From Ecdyonurus torrentis (lineage: Eukaryota; Arthropoda; Insecta; Ephemeroptera; Heptageniidae), in assembly GCA_949318235.1 (NCBI GenBank), contig OX439136.1, positions 4,481,193-4,545,192 on the forward strand: a stretch of 64,000 nt of DNA, in the 5' to 3' direction. Under the pieces are notes generated by a model. That model searched no databases. It was not told where the DNA came from and was given only the letters and a program-made list of their open reading frames with translations. The position numbers were made by a program, and so were the translations under genes. Every line of letters starts with the position of its first letter. Position 1 is the first letter of the stretch. Positions 11,128 to 23,692 of the stretch are shown here, piece by piece.

Positions 11128-13213
11128 AAAAAGGAAAGGAAAGGAAAAATAAAAAGTAACAAACAATTCGTACAGCGCATTTACAATAGAACGTAGTAGG
11201 CACCTTTATTATTTCATTCATTGGTATTAAAATTAAATATCATATTAAAAACCTAACCACAAAAATTGTTAAAAAGTTTAAACTTATTGTTAAAAGAAAA
11301 AAAAAAATTTACGTTATTAACCTCTAAAACTTTGACCTCATATCCCACGTCTTAAAGTCTAACCAGACTCACAAATTATTATGCAATACACTTTACGCGG
11401 TGATATACTGTACTTTTCATTGTTGCAAACACAAACATAGATTTTCGTGTGTGTTAATTTATGTTAATGACACAACACTACTTATATATTAGGTAAACGT
11501 AATTATTTATTACCTATGTGTCTCGAAGTTCACGCCTATTTTTGAACTTTGCTCTATGTTTAGTACAGAATTTATAGTTGTTAACTAATTAGATACTAAA
11601 GTCAAAAAAAAAAAAAAAAAATTATTCTGTTTATTTTTTGATTGTTTAAAATCATGTTATATAAAAATTTTAAATATATTTTTTTTTATTGTTTCAATTG
11701 AAATGCTTATTTACAAATTTATTGTCAAACAAATTATTTTAACACAAATATTACATAAATATATACTACCGCTATCCAACATTAATTTTATGATTACATT
11801 AATTTTATTAAATTTTTTTTTCGTTGTGTTATGTATGATAATAATTTATGTATTTATATATTATTTACAGAATTGCATTGTACTCGTATATGATGATTCA
11901 GCACTTACTTTTATGTGTATATTATATGAAATGTAAGTTTCTCATACCTTTTAAACGCTACTGAGTTTGAAATACAAACCTTTTAACCTAATTATAAATT
12001 ATTTATTAATGAATTTAATGTTGAAAACTACAGTATATTATTTTTTTTTTTTTGTTCAAAATAAAGTTGTTTTGTTAATTATTATTATTATTTTTTTTTT
12101 TGCTTGCCATATTGTGTTATCGTGCTATACACCAATCCCTGTCCCATAGGCACCACAAACATGGCGACAAAGCGCAAGGATGCAAAAAATTAGAAAGAGC
12201 GCAATTTTTATTGATTTTTCAATTATTTTTTCTTCAAATTTACGAAGACACGAAGAGAAACGATTTGAATTATTGTCTAAAAACACAAGTAACATGGAAT
12301 TTCTATAATAAGTTAATAGGATATATGAAAAATCAAATTGATGTACAAAGTTACATAAAAAAAAGTAAAATTACTTGAAAAATCAATTTAACTCATAAAA
12401 CACATGAGTTACATGAGAAAAATTCAATATATATATATATAATATAATATATATTGTTTTGTCATAGGACCTTATTTCTTTTTGTCTGTCTGTCTGTCTG
12501 TAGCGGCTTTTTATTAATATAATAAACTAAAAAGTTGACCTATTACACCTGAATTGTGGTCAGCACCTTAGAAGTTGCCAACATCTATTTCTCTATTATA
12601 AAAGTTTCGTCTTCAATCCAATTAGGAGAAAGTTATTTCATAAATATATTTTTGCAGCAGAGAAAGTATAACTGTTCAATTTATAATAAAAGAAAGAAGG
12701 GGAAGAAAGTAAAGTTTTATATCTATAGTTCAAAAATAATACTCATTAGTAATACTAATCGCGTTTTATATTGCTATTATATGACAGGTGATAACCAATA
12801 TTGATTGATTGGTTTTTATTTATGATTTAATTTATTGTTAGAGTTATACATATAAATAAAATATATTTTTATTACAGTTGTAAAAATGTATTGTGATATA
12901 TTATCTAAACTGTTTTTAAGAAATTAATTTATGTATATATTTTTTATTTATTTAATGTTTTATTTTTTTAATATTTATATTTTTTATTTTCGGTAAATAG
13001 TTTAAATGTGGTGGTTTAGTGCTACTAATAATAATGTTGTTAGGTTTAGCGCTACGCAGGACGCAGGTATAAAAAAAAGTAGATGTTAGAAATTAAAGGT
13101 TTGATAGTATTAAGTAATTAATGGATATAGCAGTGTAAATTTTATGATCTGCAGTCATTAGAACATAATATTATTATAATTATATAAATTGCTTGTATCA
13201 CATATTGTTTTAA
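11125..13213. other. AT-rich spacer with a C-family end fragment
   Basis: Weakly open AT-rich frames at 11703-11936, 12100-12378 and 12556-12804 have no recognisable domain. Near 12148-12184 the phrase GGCACCACAAACATGGCGAC followed by AAAGCGCAAGGATG matches the terminal part of family C elements (20.4 and 41.2 kb). A short TGTC tetranucleotide run lies near 12484-12501. Confidence 0.55.
12146..12186 (-). mobile_element. Family C terminal fragment
   Basis: A 40-bp near-exact match to the end of the element at 40939-41234 (CACAAACATGGCGACAAAGC). The inner sequence on its left does not match family C, so the fragment is truncated. Confidence 0.6.
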
Positions 13214-13461
13214 TTAAGATAGTAGGTGACCGACCTTATTTTAAAAACTAAAGTGTTTTGGGTCCACACCTAGCCATGATAAAAATTTCATGATGTTTGG
13301 CAGTTCCGAAAAAAAAATAAAAAATTATTGAATTAACATTGAGCCTTATGGGTTTAAAATTTCAAACAATCATATAATTAATTTGCACGGTGACCCCCCA
13401 AAATTTTTATATATTTAAAATTGTCTGAAGCTCAAGAATCATTGTTCAAAATTTCTTTCTT

Positions 13462-13493
<32 letters not shown>

Positions 13494-13544
13494 TGACGAG
13501 AAAAGTTTGAGTCTAATGGTTAACGTCGGTCCCTACTCCTTTAA
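13214..13544 (-). mobile_element. Family D/E element, copy 1 (D type)
   Basis: The left end is TTAAGATAGTAGG then ACCGACCTTAT, the right end ACGTCGGTCCCTACTCCTTTAA. Internal blocks shared with 26951-27282 and 38272-38609 include ATGATGTTTG, AACATTGAGCCTTATGGG and TTTGCACGGTGACCCC. Compared with the other copies it lacks about 30 bp near 13262 and has gained a poly-T insertion at about 13457-13494. Both edges carry TTAA. Confidence 0.88.
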
Positions 13545-13912
13545 TAACAAAGTGCATAATATAAACCATGCAGTAAATGTCTTTAAATTGGAGAAATTTG
13601 TCATGCAAGAATCAAGCATTATGTTTATAAACATCCATGATACAAACACTTTATTATTATTATTTTTTTTTTAATATCTCATCCAATCAGCACAGATTTT
13701 TCAACAGATTTAGAGCTCTAGTAAGTTCTATTAAGGCTCTTTCTTTGTACAGATTATAAAATGCAGATGAATTACAGTATGTAAAGATGTATATTATATG
13801 GTTGTGATTATATATTGTACCATTCAAATCTAGAGCGTGCTTTTATCATAAAAATAAAATTTGCAAATTTTAGCACGATTTTTGAATCGTAAAATATATT
13901 TATCACAATCGT

Positions 13913-14032
13913 GTGTACTCTCGACCAAGAATAACCATTTGAACTCCACGCGTATTTTTCTCATAAGAATACTATTAAACATTTTGCGTGGTTATTTGAA
14001 TGGTTAAATATTCTATCTTGATCGAGTGTACA
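13913..14032. mobile_element. Family J short foldback, copy 1
   Basis: The left arm GTGTACTCTCGACCAAGA...AACCATTTGAA...CCACGC pairs with the right arm GCGTGGTTATTTGAATGGTT...TCTTGATCGAGTGTACA. A diverged copy lies at 50839-50963. It is separated by 6 bp from the family I element. Confidence 0.75.
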
Positions 14033-14038
14033 ATGTAG

Positions 14039-14192
14039 TACAGTCATTTTACTTAAAAATGTATTTGTATTGTCTTATGGCCATTCAATGCAATCAGATG
14101 GAGATTTCAGTTGACGCAAACCTCTATCTAAATCTAAATACATGTTATTCCCGCATGCTAATAGAAATTCATTTTTTAATAAAATGACTGTA
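14039..14192. mobile_element. Family I MITE, copy 1
   Basis: The ends are TACAGTCATTTTACT and its inverse AAAATGACTGTA. It is 154 bp long with the internal block GCAATCAGATGGAGATTTCA and TTGACGCAAAC. The second copy is at 45365-45507. The terminal TA and short inverted repeats suggest a Tc1/mariner-type parent (inference). Confidence 0.85.
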
Positions 14193-15257
14193 CATAATAT
14201 TATGCTACCATGTAAAATCCCAGCTTATGCTGTATAATGAAATTATGCGCAAACATTATGCTGTATGATAAAATTATGCGCAAATATTAAAACAGGCACT
14301 AGCTTTTTATTATTTTGAATTAAATTTTACTAGGGTATTGGTTATTTGGCGCTCGGGAAAAGTTTAGTGCTCCCCAATTTTGTATTCTTTAGCATTGTGA
14401 GACAACTATGATCCCCCCCCCCCCCCCCCCCAAGAAAACTATACTCTATACTGATCTGGAAATAAGGGATATACTAAGAAACTTTTTCTCTTGTTTATAA
14501 ACTCAATATAAAATTTTAAGAATTTGGCATCTCCATTGAAGATAGATAGCAATTTTGCACATACGTGGTGTTGTTATTCGATCTTCATATCGTATAATTT
14601 ATGAAGGAACTATGTAGACTTTGTTACGACCACTTTTACCTTCATTCACGAGCCTCAAGTATAGTTAACTCATAATTAATTAAATAAGTAAAAACATATT
14701 ATTCTATTTATCACATTGAATTAAAATATTATTAATACTAAATTTTTAATAATAACATAAAAATAAATGAAATAAAAGTTTAACTTTTTAAGAATTTTTA
14801 AAAACATTAAAATTTTAATAATTAAATATAATATGTAAATTTTATTTAATAACATCAGTTAATTATTCAATATAGTTAAATAAATACAGACCAGAAATTG
14901 AAAATACAATTATTAATCGACATGTGATTTATTGTAAAATTATACACGGGAAAGTTATTTAAATGAAAACAAAAGAACGTAGTGGTTTGAATAACAATCA
15001 CTTTTACATGGTATTGTATTCTTCATGCTAATTACATTACACAGTTTTTCATAATAATATAACATTCTCAAGTATCTGTTTTATATATATAAAAAAAAAT
15101 CCCAAACAAAAGAAATAGTTTACAATTATTTACATAATATTATATAATGTAGTAAAAAAAATTTTTATTGTATTTTGTCTTCGGGGATTATGTATACTCC
15201 GATGATGAAATTTATATGTAAAGACAATTTCTTTAAAAATAGATGCTAGCCTTAAGA
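14193..15257. other. AT-rich spacer with poly-C tract
   Basis: A poly-C run of about 19 occurs at 14413-14431. No gene or shared repeat was recognised. TTATGCTGTATAATGAAATTATGCGCAAA is partly duplicated in tandem near 14226-14290. Confidence 0.6.
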
Positions 15258-15568
15258 TTAAGAACAAATTTCCTTTCAATATGACAAGTCATGAAAATTC
15301 ATACACATTCATATTATGTCTATTAACATGCATTAACCCTTCTGTATCCTCACAAATTGTGGAGAAAATTATAAAATAGGTAAACTACTTTACAAATTCT
15401 ATTGTAAATCTGGATTTCGTGACGTCAGGAATTTTAAAATATGCCTACTTTACGTTTTTTTTTTTTTATCCCAGTTTGTGAGGTGATACAAAGGGTTGAG
15501 GGATATGATGGGTAAATCTCATATGTTTTACGTTTTTTATTTATTGTTTTGAGGTCAGGATTCCTTTA

Positions 15569-15569
<1 letters not shown>
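15258..15569 (+). mobile_element. Family F TTAA element, copy 1
   Basis: It starts TTAAGAAC and ends TTTTGAGGTCAGGATTCCTTTAA. Shared blocks with 31889-32220 and 48718-49043 are CCTCACAAA, GTAAACTACTTTACAAATTC, TGACGTCA (15420-15427), GCCTACTTTAC and the terminal GAGGTCAGG. The left end is more decayed than the right. Confidence 0.8.

Positions 15570-15570
<1 letters not shown>

Positions 15571-15613
<43 letters not shown>
15571..15613. repeat. Poly-T tract
   Basis: About 43 T residues between the right end of family F and the minus-strand SINE. It may be the poly-A tail of that SINE read on the plus strand, separated from the recognised body by about 12 bp. Confidence 0.9.
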
Positions 15614-15614
<1 letters not shown>

Positions 15615-15925
15615 TAATACTTTGATTAAACCTTAGTAAGGTACTGACAGTTTTCCAACTGCATTTAAGCACCTCAAATCTTCAGAAACTCTATATATGT
15701 ACTTGCGGGATTATCCGAAACACGGGTCGGCTACGGCCTAGCAAACATCCCGGCATTCACCTTAGCAGTCTGAGGAAACCGTGGAAACACTCAGTCAGGA
15801 TGATCGGCAAGATTAACCTTGCCTCCTGAATGTCCAAGCTAGCTCTTTGCAACCGTCCAGGCTGTCGTAAAAGCCTGGACGGTGGCTGGGATTGAACCCG
15901 GTGGTGGACACTATCCTAGGAAAGG
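15614..15925 (-). mobile_element. tRNA-derived SINE, copy 1
   Basis: Read on the minus strand. The B-box-like sequence is GGGTTCAATCCCAG (plus-strand 15888-15901). The core has GTTTCCACGGTTTCCTCAG and GCCGGGATGTTTGCTAGGCC, the tail GAAGATTTGAGG and GTACCTTACTAAGG. Compared with the copy at 26.4-26.7 kb, the A-box end is not recognisable. A 10-bp perfect hairpin, CCGTCCAGGC with GCCTGGACGG (15853-15882), is unique to this copy. Confidence 0.78.
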
Positions 15926-16337
15926 ACTCTTAATTCCATTCCTTTAGCATTACAAAAAGCTAATGTTTTAATATGTTATGTATTGTTACAATAATAATTA
16001 AACCTTCAATTTATTTCTGAGCTTTCAATTTAATGAATATCAATTTCAAGATAAATGTAACTTGTTAATTTTAATTGTGTTTATTAGAAACTTTATTAAA
16101 GATAAAACTTTAGCAGTCTTTGAACATGAGGGTTATTAAATTCTGATTGTCGTACTATCTGATATTCATAATTTCTATACAAGATAGCACATATTCCACT
16201 AACCACTCGTGTTACATGTATACGAATTCTCAAGTGCACGGATAGGATATTGATGATAATGAAACATATCGAATTATTCTCTTGTAAACGTCCTTGTATT
16301 TATAATAATAAAAATAATAAAAAATTCTTTAAAATGT

Positions 16338-16437
<100 letters not shown>

Positions 16438-17263
16438 TATAGTACACTTTATTATACAATTAACATATTACTTGCTATTAACTTTACAATTTTAATTAAA
16501 TGGTTAACAGTTTTTAAATATTTAATTCAATATAATATACACTAATAATTGCGCTCTTTGCAGTTAACATCATAATTATTTTAATATCATGGATATGAAT
16601 TTTTCAAGGTTTCAAAAAAAAAACAAAAACAAAAAAAAACAAAACAAAACAAAAAAAAGCATAAAAAATTTAAATACATTTGAAATTATTAAGGTTTATA
16701 ATTTTAAAGTTCATAAAAAATGTATTGTTTCCTATAAATAAAATGTACACAGTATCTCGTCCAACAGACTACAGTAGGTGTATTATACTGTTAAATCAGT
16801 GCATTTAAAATTGATTTATTGGACTTTTTCAGACAAGTCTGTACATATTAATGTATCCGTATAAAAAAATACTATAGGGCGGTGGCGTTCAACTCTTTAT
16901 AATAATAATATTTAATTTTTCCTTTCTCTATAATATAAGAAAAATGTTGACTTTCTGTACGAAACTTAAAACCACCCGCTGGTGTCAACCTTATAATGTG
17001 ACATTTCATTATTGTATGTATGTGTGGTGGTCACTCCAGCTTGGTCAAAACTTTCTTGCTTCATTTTATATAACAATAATCAATTTATAAATTATGAAAC
17101 ATCGAGTTTGAAATGTAATAAAAAAAAAATTATTATATTGATTTAAAAAAAAAAAATTAAGCGAGTGTTTCCGGCGTTAAAAAAAATTCTTACGATCTTT
17201 TATTGGGATTAGGTAAAAGTGTAAAAAGTGTAAAAAAAACAACTATGCGGCCTCAAATTATAT

Positions 17264-17363
<100 letters not shown>

Positions 17364-17551
17364 GTTTTTACTTTAAAATATGAAAATAAATAAAAGTGTT
17401 AATAGATAGGAGATTAAATTAGAGATCCTTCTCCTTTTTTAGTGCCACCCACAGTTTGTATATACTGAGGTGCCGCCCAAGATTGACTACAGTCCACAAC
17501 AGTGCACACACTACCGGTTATCTTATTAAACTAAATTCTTAAACCATGGTC

Positions 17552-17573
17552 TCCCCCCCCCCCCCCCCCCCCC
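17552..17573. repeat. Poly-C tract
   Basis: About 22 C residues in otherwise AT-rich DNA. One of three long poly-C runs (also near 14.4 and 24.05 kb). Confidence 0.95.
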
Positions 17574-18044
17574 CATACACGCTAAATGAGCATTATATAT
17601 ATTTTATTTTCTTCCAGAATACAGGGTTGACAGGCATGGAGTTATGCATAAATGTGTTGAATTGAGATATCATAATTATTACAGATTTTTTTTTTTTTTT
17701 ACTTCCTAGGAGCAAAAAATAATAATAAAAAAAAATACGTGAATTATTTATTTAAACTCATTTTTCAGCAAAATTTGTATTCATTAATACATAATTTATG
17801 TTATACACTATACATAAAAATTAGTTGCATAACATAAATACTATGTTCTAAACCATATACTTTTTTACCCGCATGCTTTTTTAATTATCCTTTTGAGTAA
17901 TTAGCAATGTTTGTGACTTTGACTTGTCTGAACAATTTTCTTGGTCACTAAATCTATATTATTATACTTGTTTCAGTTTAGTAATATTTATGCTAAAATG
18001 ACATAAACACAGCATAAATTATTTATTTCTTCTCTTGATCTTTG

Positions 18045-18435
18045 GATTCAAAATTCTTTATTCATTTCTTTCATCCAACATCACAAATCAACTAGAAATA
18101 ATTGTCAATCAATACAATTTACACTTTAAAAAATTATAAAATTACAATTTGAATTTAAACTGTGTCATCATTCATATTATTCATTAATTGAGTAATACCG
18201 CTTATTTAATAGGAAAACTTTTAGCTCTTTTTTAACATGCTAAAAAACTATTTTGTTTTCTCATATCCAATGGAAATTTATTATAAATATTCAGACAACT
18301 GCAGAAAGGACCTTTATTATACATTTCAGTTCTTTTATATAATTATACTTTTTTATTTGTATTTCTACTATTATATGGTTATGATGATTTATTTCATGGC
18401 TTTTAAAGAACTCAATATTATCGGTAAGAAATATG
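18045..18435 (-). pseudogene. LINE 3' end (CR1/L2-like), copy 2, frameshifted
   Basis: Minus strand. The 3' UTR ends TGGATGAAAGAAATGAATAAA at about 18047-18075, as in copy 1. The coding end stops at 18155-18157 after YYSINEYMNDDTV, preceded by KKELKVFLLNK. A one-base insertion near 18230-18240 breaks the frame between MRKQN and KKELK. Upstream, GPFCSCLNIYNKFP and a segment with HEINHHNHIIVEI correspond to the GPxxxN.LP region of LINE ORF2. This copy extends further 5' than copy 1. The 74-residue plus-strand frame at 18237-18461 is antisense to it. Confidence 0.72.
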
Positions 18436-18439
18436 TCAA

Positions 18440-19202
18440 AGTAGTGTCAAAAATAAATTGAAGTTGAAAGAGTACTTCAACTATTTTTAATTAAATTGCA
18501 TTTTCTAAATATAAAATAAAGTTATGCCCATATAACTCGTACATTTTTTTAAATAAAACAATACAAAAGAGAGCAAATAAAGTTCACAATAGCTATTTTA
18601 GTACCATTTAAGAAAAGTGAATACTTTTTAAAAAGTAAATCAATATTTTTAGTTTGAACAAAAATGATAATAAAAAAAAAAATGATTATTTCCAAAAATC
18701 ATAATGATTCAATCAAAATTCTTTGTACGTACAACACATTAATAAGAACCCATTTAACAAAATTAATAAAATATAAGATAAATTGAAACGTGTTTTAAAA
18801 ACAATCTAGAACAAGTTAAGTTATTTCATGGGAAAAATTACTTGAAATTACAGTTGTGCCTTAAGTAAAATAGAAGAAAAAAAAAATGGTTACGTTAAAT
18901 TCAAATCATTCATGAGAAAATCATAATTATTCTTGTTATTTAGTTTACCACCTCCGGTACATACACACCTACCTTCAATGTTCTTAATTATGAAATGCTA
19001 AAAGGCCCGGATTTAGCATATTTTATTAATATAATGTATTATTATTTACCATAAAAACTTTTTATTAACATAATAACTTTTTTGTATAGCTTTAAAAGTT
19101 ATAAAAAAAAGTATGCTGTATATTATGTTTCATTTTACACTACGTGTATCTTTATCCCCCATTCTTTATCTTATCATAGCTCAAGTGAAAACCCTTAACC
19201 CC

Positions 19203-19244
<42 letters not shown>

Positions 19245-20279
19245 GAGGTCTTTTTTTTTTGTCCGAATCACCACGTGATTACAATTTTTTTTTATTTTTT
19301 AGCATGACAAATTTTATGGATATCCAGTATTTTATTAGTTATTATAAAATTGCTAAAACTAAAACTATTATTTGTTTTCTTTGTGAACTCTTCATTTTAT
19401 TATTTGTCAAAATAAATCACTGTAATTAAATGCAATGGATCTAATTAAATCTGATTGCTATAGCTATATATAAATATAAATGCTGATGAACATTTAATTA
19501 ACAGATTCCATTATTGGTAATAATGATAAATAAACTACATTTATTAAACTTATAGTTAACCAGTAGTAATTGCTAATTAATTATTTTAATGTTTTTCCTC
19601 AATTAGTATATAGTACGTAATTTCAAATAAATTAAACAATTAAATGATTATTTGTTTTCTTTGGATTTTTATTGACACCTGCTATTAATCTCTCAGTATT
19701 AAAGATTTCAAAACAAATAAAAATTTTCACTTTCAATGATTATTATATCTGTGTGTACTTTACCTCTAGTTACGTACGTGTAATCAATCAGATCAGAAGC
19801 ACGAGTGATATATTGGCAAATTTCCTATTGGTGAATATCGTAATCATATCGTAATATTCTTTAAGTTAATTTTGAGAAAACTATTGTAGTTTGAAAGGAA
19901 AATTTTTAATTTTGCATACTGGTCACATTTTAACATATAATATGTTTTATTAAAATAATATTGTGAACAAAGCTTTTTTCATGCAAAATTATCGCATTAG
20001 GATTTTTTGGTGGTGCGACCTAAAACTATTCACAGGTGACACACAGAATGGTATAAGAGACCTCTAATTACCTATACTTAAGCATAGCGGGGCCATGTTT
20101 TCAGTGTGTTTCCAGAGAGTGTACCACTTGCAATTTGCAATGAATATATTGTTTAAAATAAATTTAAACATTCTTACTGCATTACTTATTTAAAAAAATT
20201 GTTATTATAAATTACAAAAATTAAAAACACGTTAATAACAAATGGTTCATTTACCAAGGACAATTTTTTTTTTAATAAG
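18440..20279. other. AT-rich spacer with poly-A
   Basis: Poly-A at 19205-19242. The frames at 19113-19307 and 19672-19854 have no recognisable domain. TCTAATTACC and CATAGCGGGGCCATGTTTTC near 20070-20100 match no other part of the window. Confidence 0.55.
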
Positions 20280-20716
20280 TTATGCCTACTTTACAAGTTT
20301 TTTCTCCACTTATAATAGTGGGTGTATGGAAGGGTCCGAAGGGTTAAAGGATGTAGTTTGTGTATGTATAGACCCCTTGCACATTCTTGCGCTTTGTCGC
20401 CATGTTTGTGGTGCCTAATGCATTGTCCAGCATAGGGGAAACATCATTTCTCCTAATTTTTCACATAAAAAAAGTTTATTTTAACTGAACGAATTTTTCT
20501 CATATTTTTCGAGCTTATTAGAAGCTATAGAAATAAGGCTTTGATTGCGGTTTGAAGCCTCTTTTGCTATAAAAAGAATTAAAATTACGTTTTTCCTATG
20601 CTGGCCTATGTATTCCGGACCATCAAAATGGTGGCTCTTAAATATAAGTGCAACCGGTCCAGTCTCGTGACTTATTATTATTATTATTATTTTCAATGAG
20701 GTCAGAATTTCTTTAA
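20280..20716 (+). mobile_element. Family F TTAA element, copy 2, interrupted by family C
   Basis: The left part TATGCCTACTTTACAAG...GGTTAAAGGATG and the right part GTCTCGTGAC...AATGAGGTCAG...CTTTAA align with consecutive parts of family F (compare 32090-32220). A family C element at 20367-20661 separates them. The first half of F is missing or too decayed to recognise. Confidence 0.72.
20367..20661 (+). mobile_element. Family C MITE, copy 1 (nested in F)
   Basis: It starts TATAGACCCCTTGCACATTC and ends AAGTGCAACCGGTCCA. It matches 40939-41234 in the opposite orientation, sharing GCGCTTTGTCGCCATGTTTG, GTCCAGCATAGGGGAAACAT, ATTTTTCGAGCTTATTAG and CCTATGCTGGCCTATGTATT. CATAGG and CCTATG near the two ends make imperfect long inverted repeats, the same layout as family B. 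The 71-residue minus frame is part of this repeat. Confidence 0.85.
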
Positions 20717-21407
20717 GTAAATTTTGTTACCGATATCGCCCAGACATATACCGTACAGTATCATGCTAAACTTTTAACTACCCTGATTGTGGTTGCTGGA
20801 ACGGACATTTAATTTTCCAATTCAATAAGAAATTGAATACATAAACTACAATCAGAAATTACTTGACGTAAATTTATGGAAAACTTCCAATTTAAAATAT
20901 TAAGTTTATAATAATGCGGTCAGATTTATAATAAATTCTAATAAGATATATTTTAATGACAAGCGTATCCAAATTATATTTCTGCAGAATAGAAATTATT
21001 TAGTGTAATAAAATACGATAACAATCAATATTAATAAATTATACATCGAAACATTCACTATTATGCTATCAATTTAAAAATTACATAAAAGTGATTTATA
21101 ATTTTATTTAAATTTTTAAATATTAATGGTTTTAATTTTAATACATTTTAATTTTGATATTTAGTAAGTTAGTTTATTATTTTAATAGCAATTGTTAAAA
21201 GTTTAAATAAAATAATATTATATAATAAAGTAAATCACAAATTATCTGAATATGATAAAATATAAACATAAGAAACAGTGACATTTAACACATTTCAGTG
21301 TAAGAAGACCTGAGCAATATTTTTCAGAGGCAGTCTTGAGTTCGAAACTCAAAATTTATTTAACGATAACGATACGATGTAAAGACATGGAACGTAATAC
21401 AATCTTA
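20717..21407. other. AT-rich spacer
   Basis: No gene, RNA or shared repeat recognised. Confidence 0.55.
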
Positions 21408-21716
21408 TATAGGGTGATTTGATTCATGTTAAAGTCAACGTCATAACTGAGTACTAAATAATATTGGCCGGTATAGGAAAATTACACATTTTGCCAGTTT
21501 AAAAATACTTAGCAATTTTTTGGAGAGCATTGATGCTGTTAACAGGTTGAATTAGTACCTCAAGTATGCAAGAAAAATAATAATGAGCAAAAAATAGTTA
21601 GTTTTCCAAAGAAAATAGCCAAAAACTACATTTGTCCTATGCTGAGCAATGTTATTCATTGCTCAAGAAGAGCATCGAAAAGCATTCAGAATGACGTCAT
21701 GCGTACACACCCTATA
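21408..21716 (+). mobile_element. Family B MITE, copy 1
   Basis: The ends are TATAGGGTG and CACCCTATA. Diagnostic blocks are CATGTTAAAGTCAACGTC, CACATTTTGCCAGTTTAAAA, GAGAGCATTGATGCTGTTAA, CCTATGCTGAGCAATGTTAT and ATGACGTCATGCG (TGACGTCA at 21692-21699). TA flanks suggest a TA target. Confidence 0.88.
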
Positions 21717-22594
21717 ACGATAACGTTATTTTTAAAACGTCGCCAACGATAGCGAATACTTTGAATCATAGTGCAATGTTATTTTTATTGAAATAAATTA
21801 TTTTAAATCTTGCTTCATGACTTCTATACTATGCCTACAATTATTACACGCCTCATTCATTCATTTATTATTATTTTTTTCAATTAGTATTTTTGTGCAT
21901 TTTTCGTACTTATGTATGTATTTTTTCTTAGTTTTTGAACAAAAAGTACCATTTTCGATCCTACTATAATATCATCAATTTTTGTAATTTGATAACTTTT
22001 ATAGAGCTGTAAATCTATGCGCATTGATAACTATATATCGTTATCGGAAATACGATAATCGAACCCAAGTCTGTGAGAGGATATCATATAAATCTAACAC
22101 TAATATTAACATTCATTATTAGTAGCCATATGTGTATAGTGTTAATTATTTTATACCTAACATTTTAAGAATAAGCAAACTAGAATTAAAACATTTTATT
22201 TGAAAAGTCCGTGCTAATGGATGAGGTTAAATTAAAATACATCAAGGGAAAAATGTCATATACTAAAATATACAAGACGGGAGTTTTTTTTTTTTTTTTT
22301 TTTTTTTTTTGCAAGTCTATAAATATATTTATTGTATAGGCTCTTAATCATTAATTAAAAAAAAAACATGCACTGTTTCAGAAAATCATAAATAATCTCG
22401 CAGGAAAGAATAAATAATGTGAAAAAAAGTTCACAGTTTATATATTACACAGGCATTACATGCCTCTCAGTTTTTATTTTTATAGTAGTTTTTAATTATT
22501 TAATATTATTAATAAAATTTTACTATTATTGTTAAATGTAAAATGTTACTCTATTATTTCTAATTCATACTTAAAGACTTGAGATCCGTATACT
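21717..22594. other. AT-rich spacer with poly-T
   Basis: Poly-T at about 22287-22310. Nothing else recognised. Confidence 0.55.
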
Positions 22595-22604
22595 CTGAAT
22601 ATTC

Positions 22605-22608
<4 letters not shown>

Positions 22609-22688
<80 letters not shown>

Positions 22689-22886
22689 CAGAGACAGAGA
22701 CAGAGACAGAGACAGAGACAGAGACAGAGACAGAGACAGAGACAGAGACAGAGACAGAGACAGAGACAGAGACAGAGACAGAGACAGAGACAGAGACAGA
22801 GACAGAGACAGAGACAGAGACAGAGACAGAGACAGAGACAGAGACAGAGACAGAGACAGAGACAGAGACAGAGACAGAGACAGAGA
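22609..22886. repeat. (GA)n followed by (GACAGA)n hexamer array
   Basis: About 60 bp of GA, then about 216 bp of perfect GACAGA. It gives arginine/aspartate and leucine/cysteine repeat frames on the two strands, which are artefacts. The unit is the same as the TCTGTC arrays at 45.6 and 61.6 kb. Short inverted flanks, CTGAATATTCT at about 22594 and AGAATATTCAG at about 22887, bracket the array. Confidence 0.98.
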
Positions 22887-22899
22887 GAATATTCAGTAC

Positions 22900-23690
22900 A
22901 TACCATACAGGAAAACATATTGATAAAATTTCATCAGTTACACAATATTAAAAGAAAAGAAAAGTGCTAGAAGTAATGAACAAATAAAACAAGACCTTGA
23001 ATATGTATGACTAAATTAAAATATGACAAAATAAATAATTAACTTGTAACGTATCTTACTTTGTATGTATATATAATATTATGTATACTGTATAATATAT
23101 AGTAATTTAAAAATCAATAAATATTTACGTAACTTTATAAATAATTAAAATAACCTAAAGGAAAAGGGATATTATAAATTAAAAAATATTAATCATATAA
23201 GTTTCCTTAGGCCATCCGGTATTTGATTCATTTAGAAAAAATTTTAAAATAACAAATTAATTGTTATTGCATATTATATAAAATAGTTTTGGACTACATA
23301 TCTGGTTACATATGTAATATAATTAGGTGTTAGATAAAAATTAACTTATGTGATTTCATGTCAAGGTAAAAGGAAAAAACTAATTTCATTGACATTTAAC
23401 AAATGTAAGCGAATTTTTTTTTCTTCTATATAATCCCCCAAGCTATATAATATAATATCACTGTCATTTTTTATATATATGATTGTTTTACTAGAATGAA
23501 TAATGTTTACTTTACGTTAAATCTTTGAAATTGTTACCATTATATGTAAACAAAATTAATTTTCATGTTTTTTTAAGATTGAAAATTAGGTGCTGCTGTG
23601 GTTTAGTAAAAGTTGTTATTTTTAAAACATTGAATTTTTTTTGTTCAATGATACAGTATAATAGAATAAAAGAATATACGTACGTAAACC
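22900..23690. other. AT-rich spacer
   Basis: No gene or shared repeat recognised. Confidence 0.55.
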
Positions 23691-23692
23691 TT

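Noticed and set aside
22571..22923. Frames rich in RD, RE, LC and SL repeats here and at 34.8, 45.6, 46.3, 52.3 and 61.5 kb
   Set aside because: Direct translations of GA, GACAGA and TCTGTC arrays.
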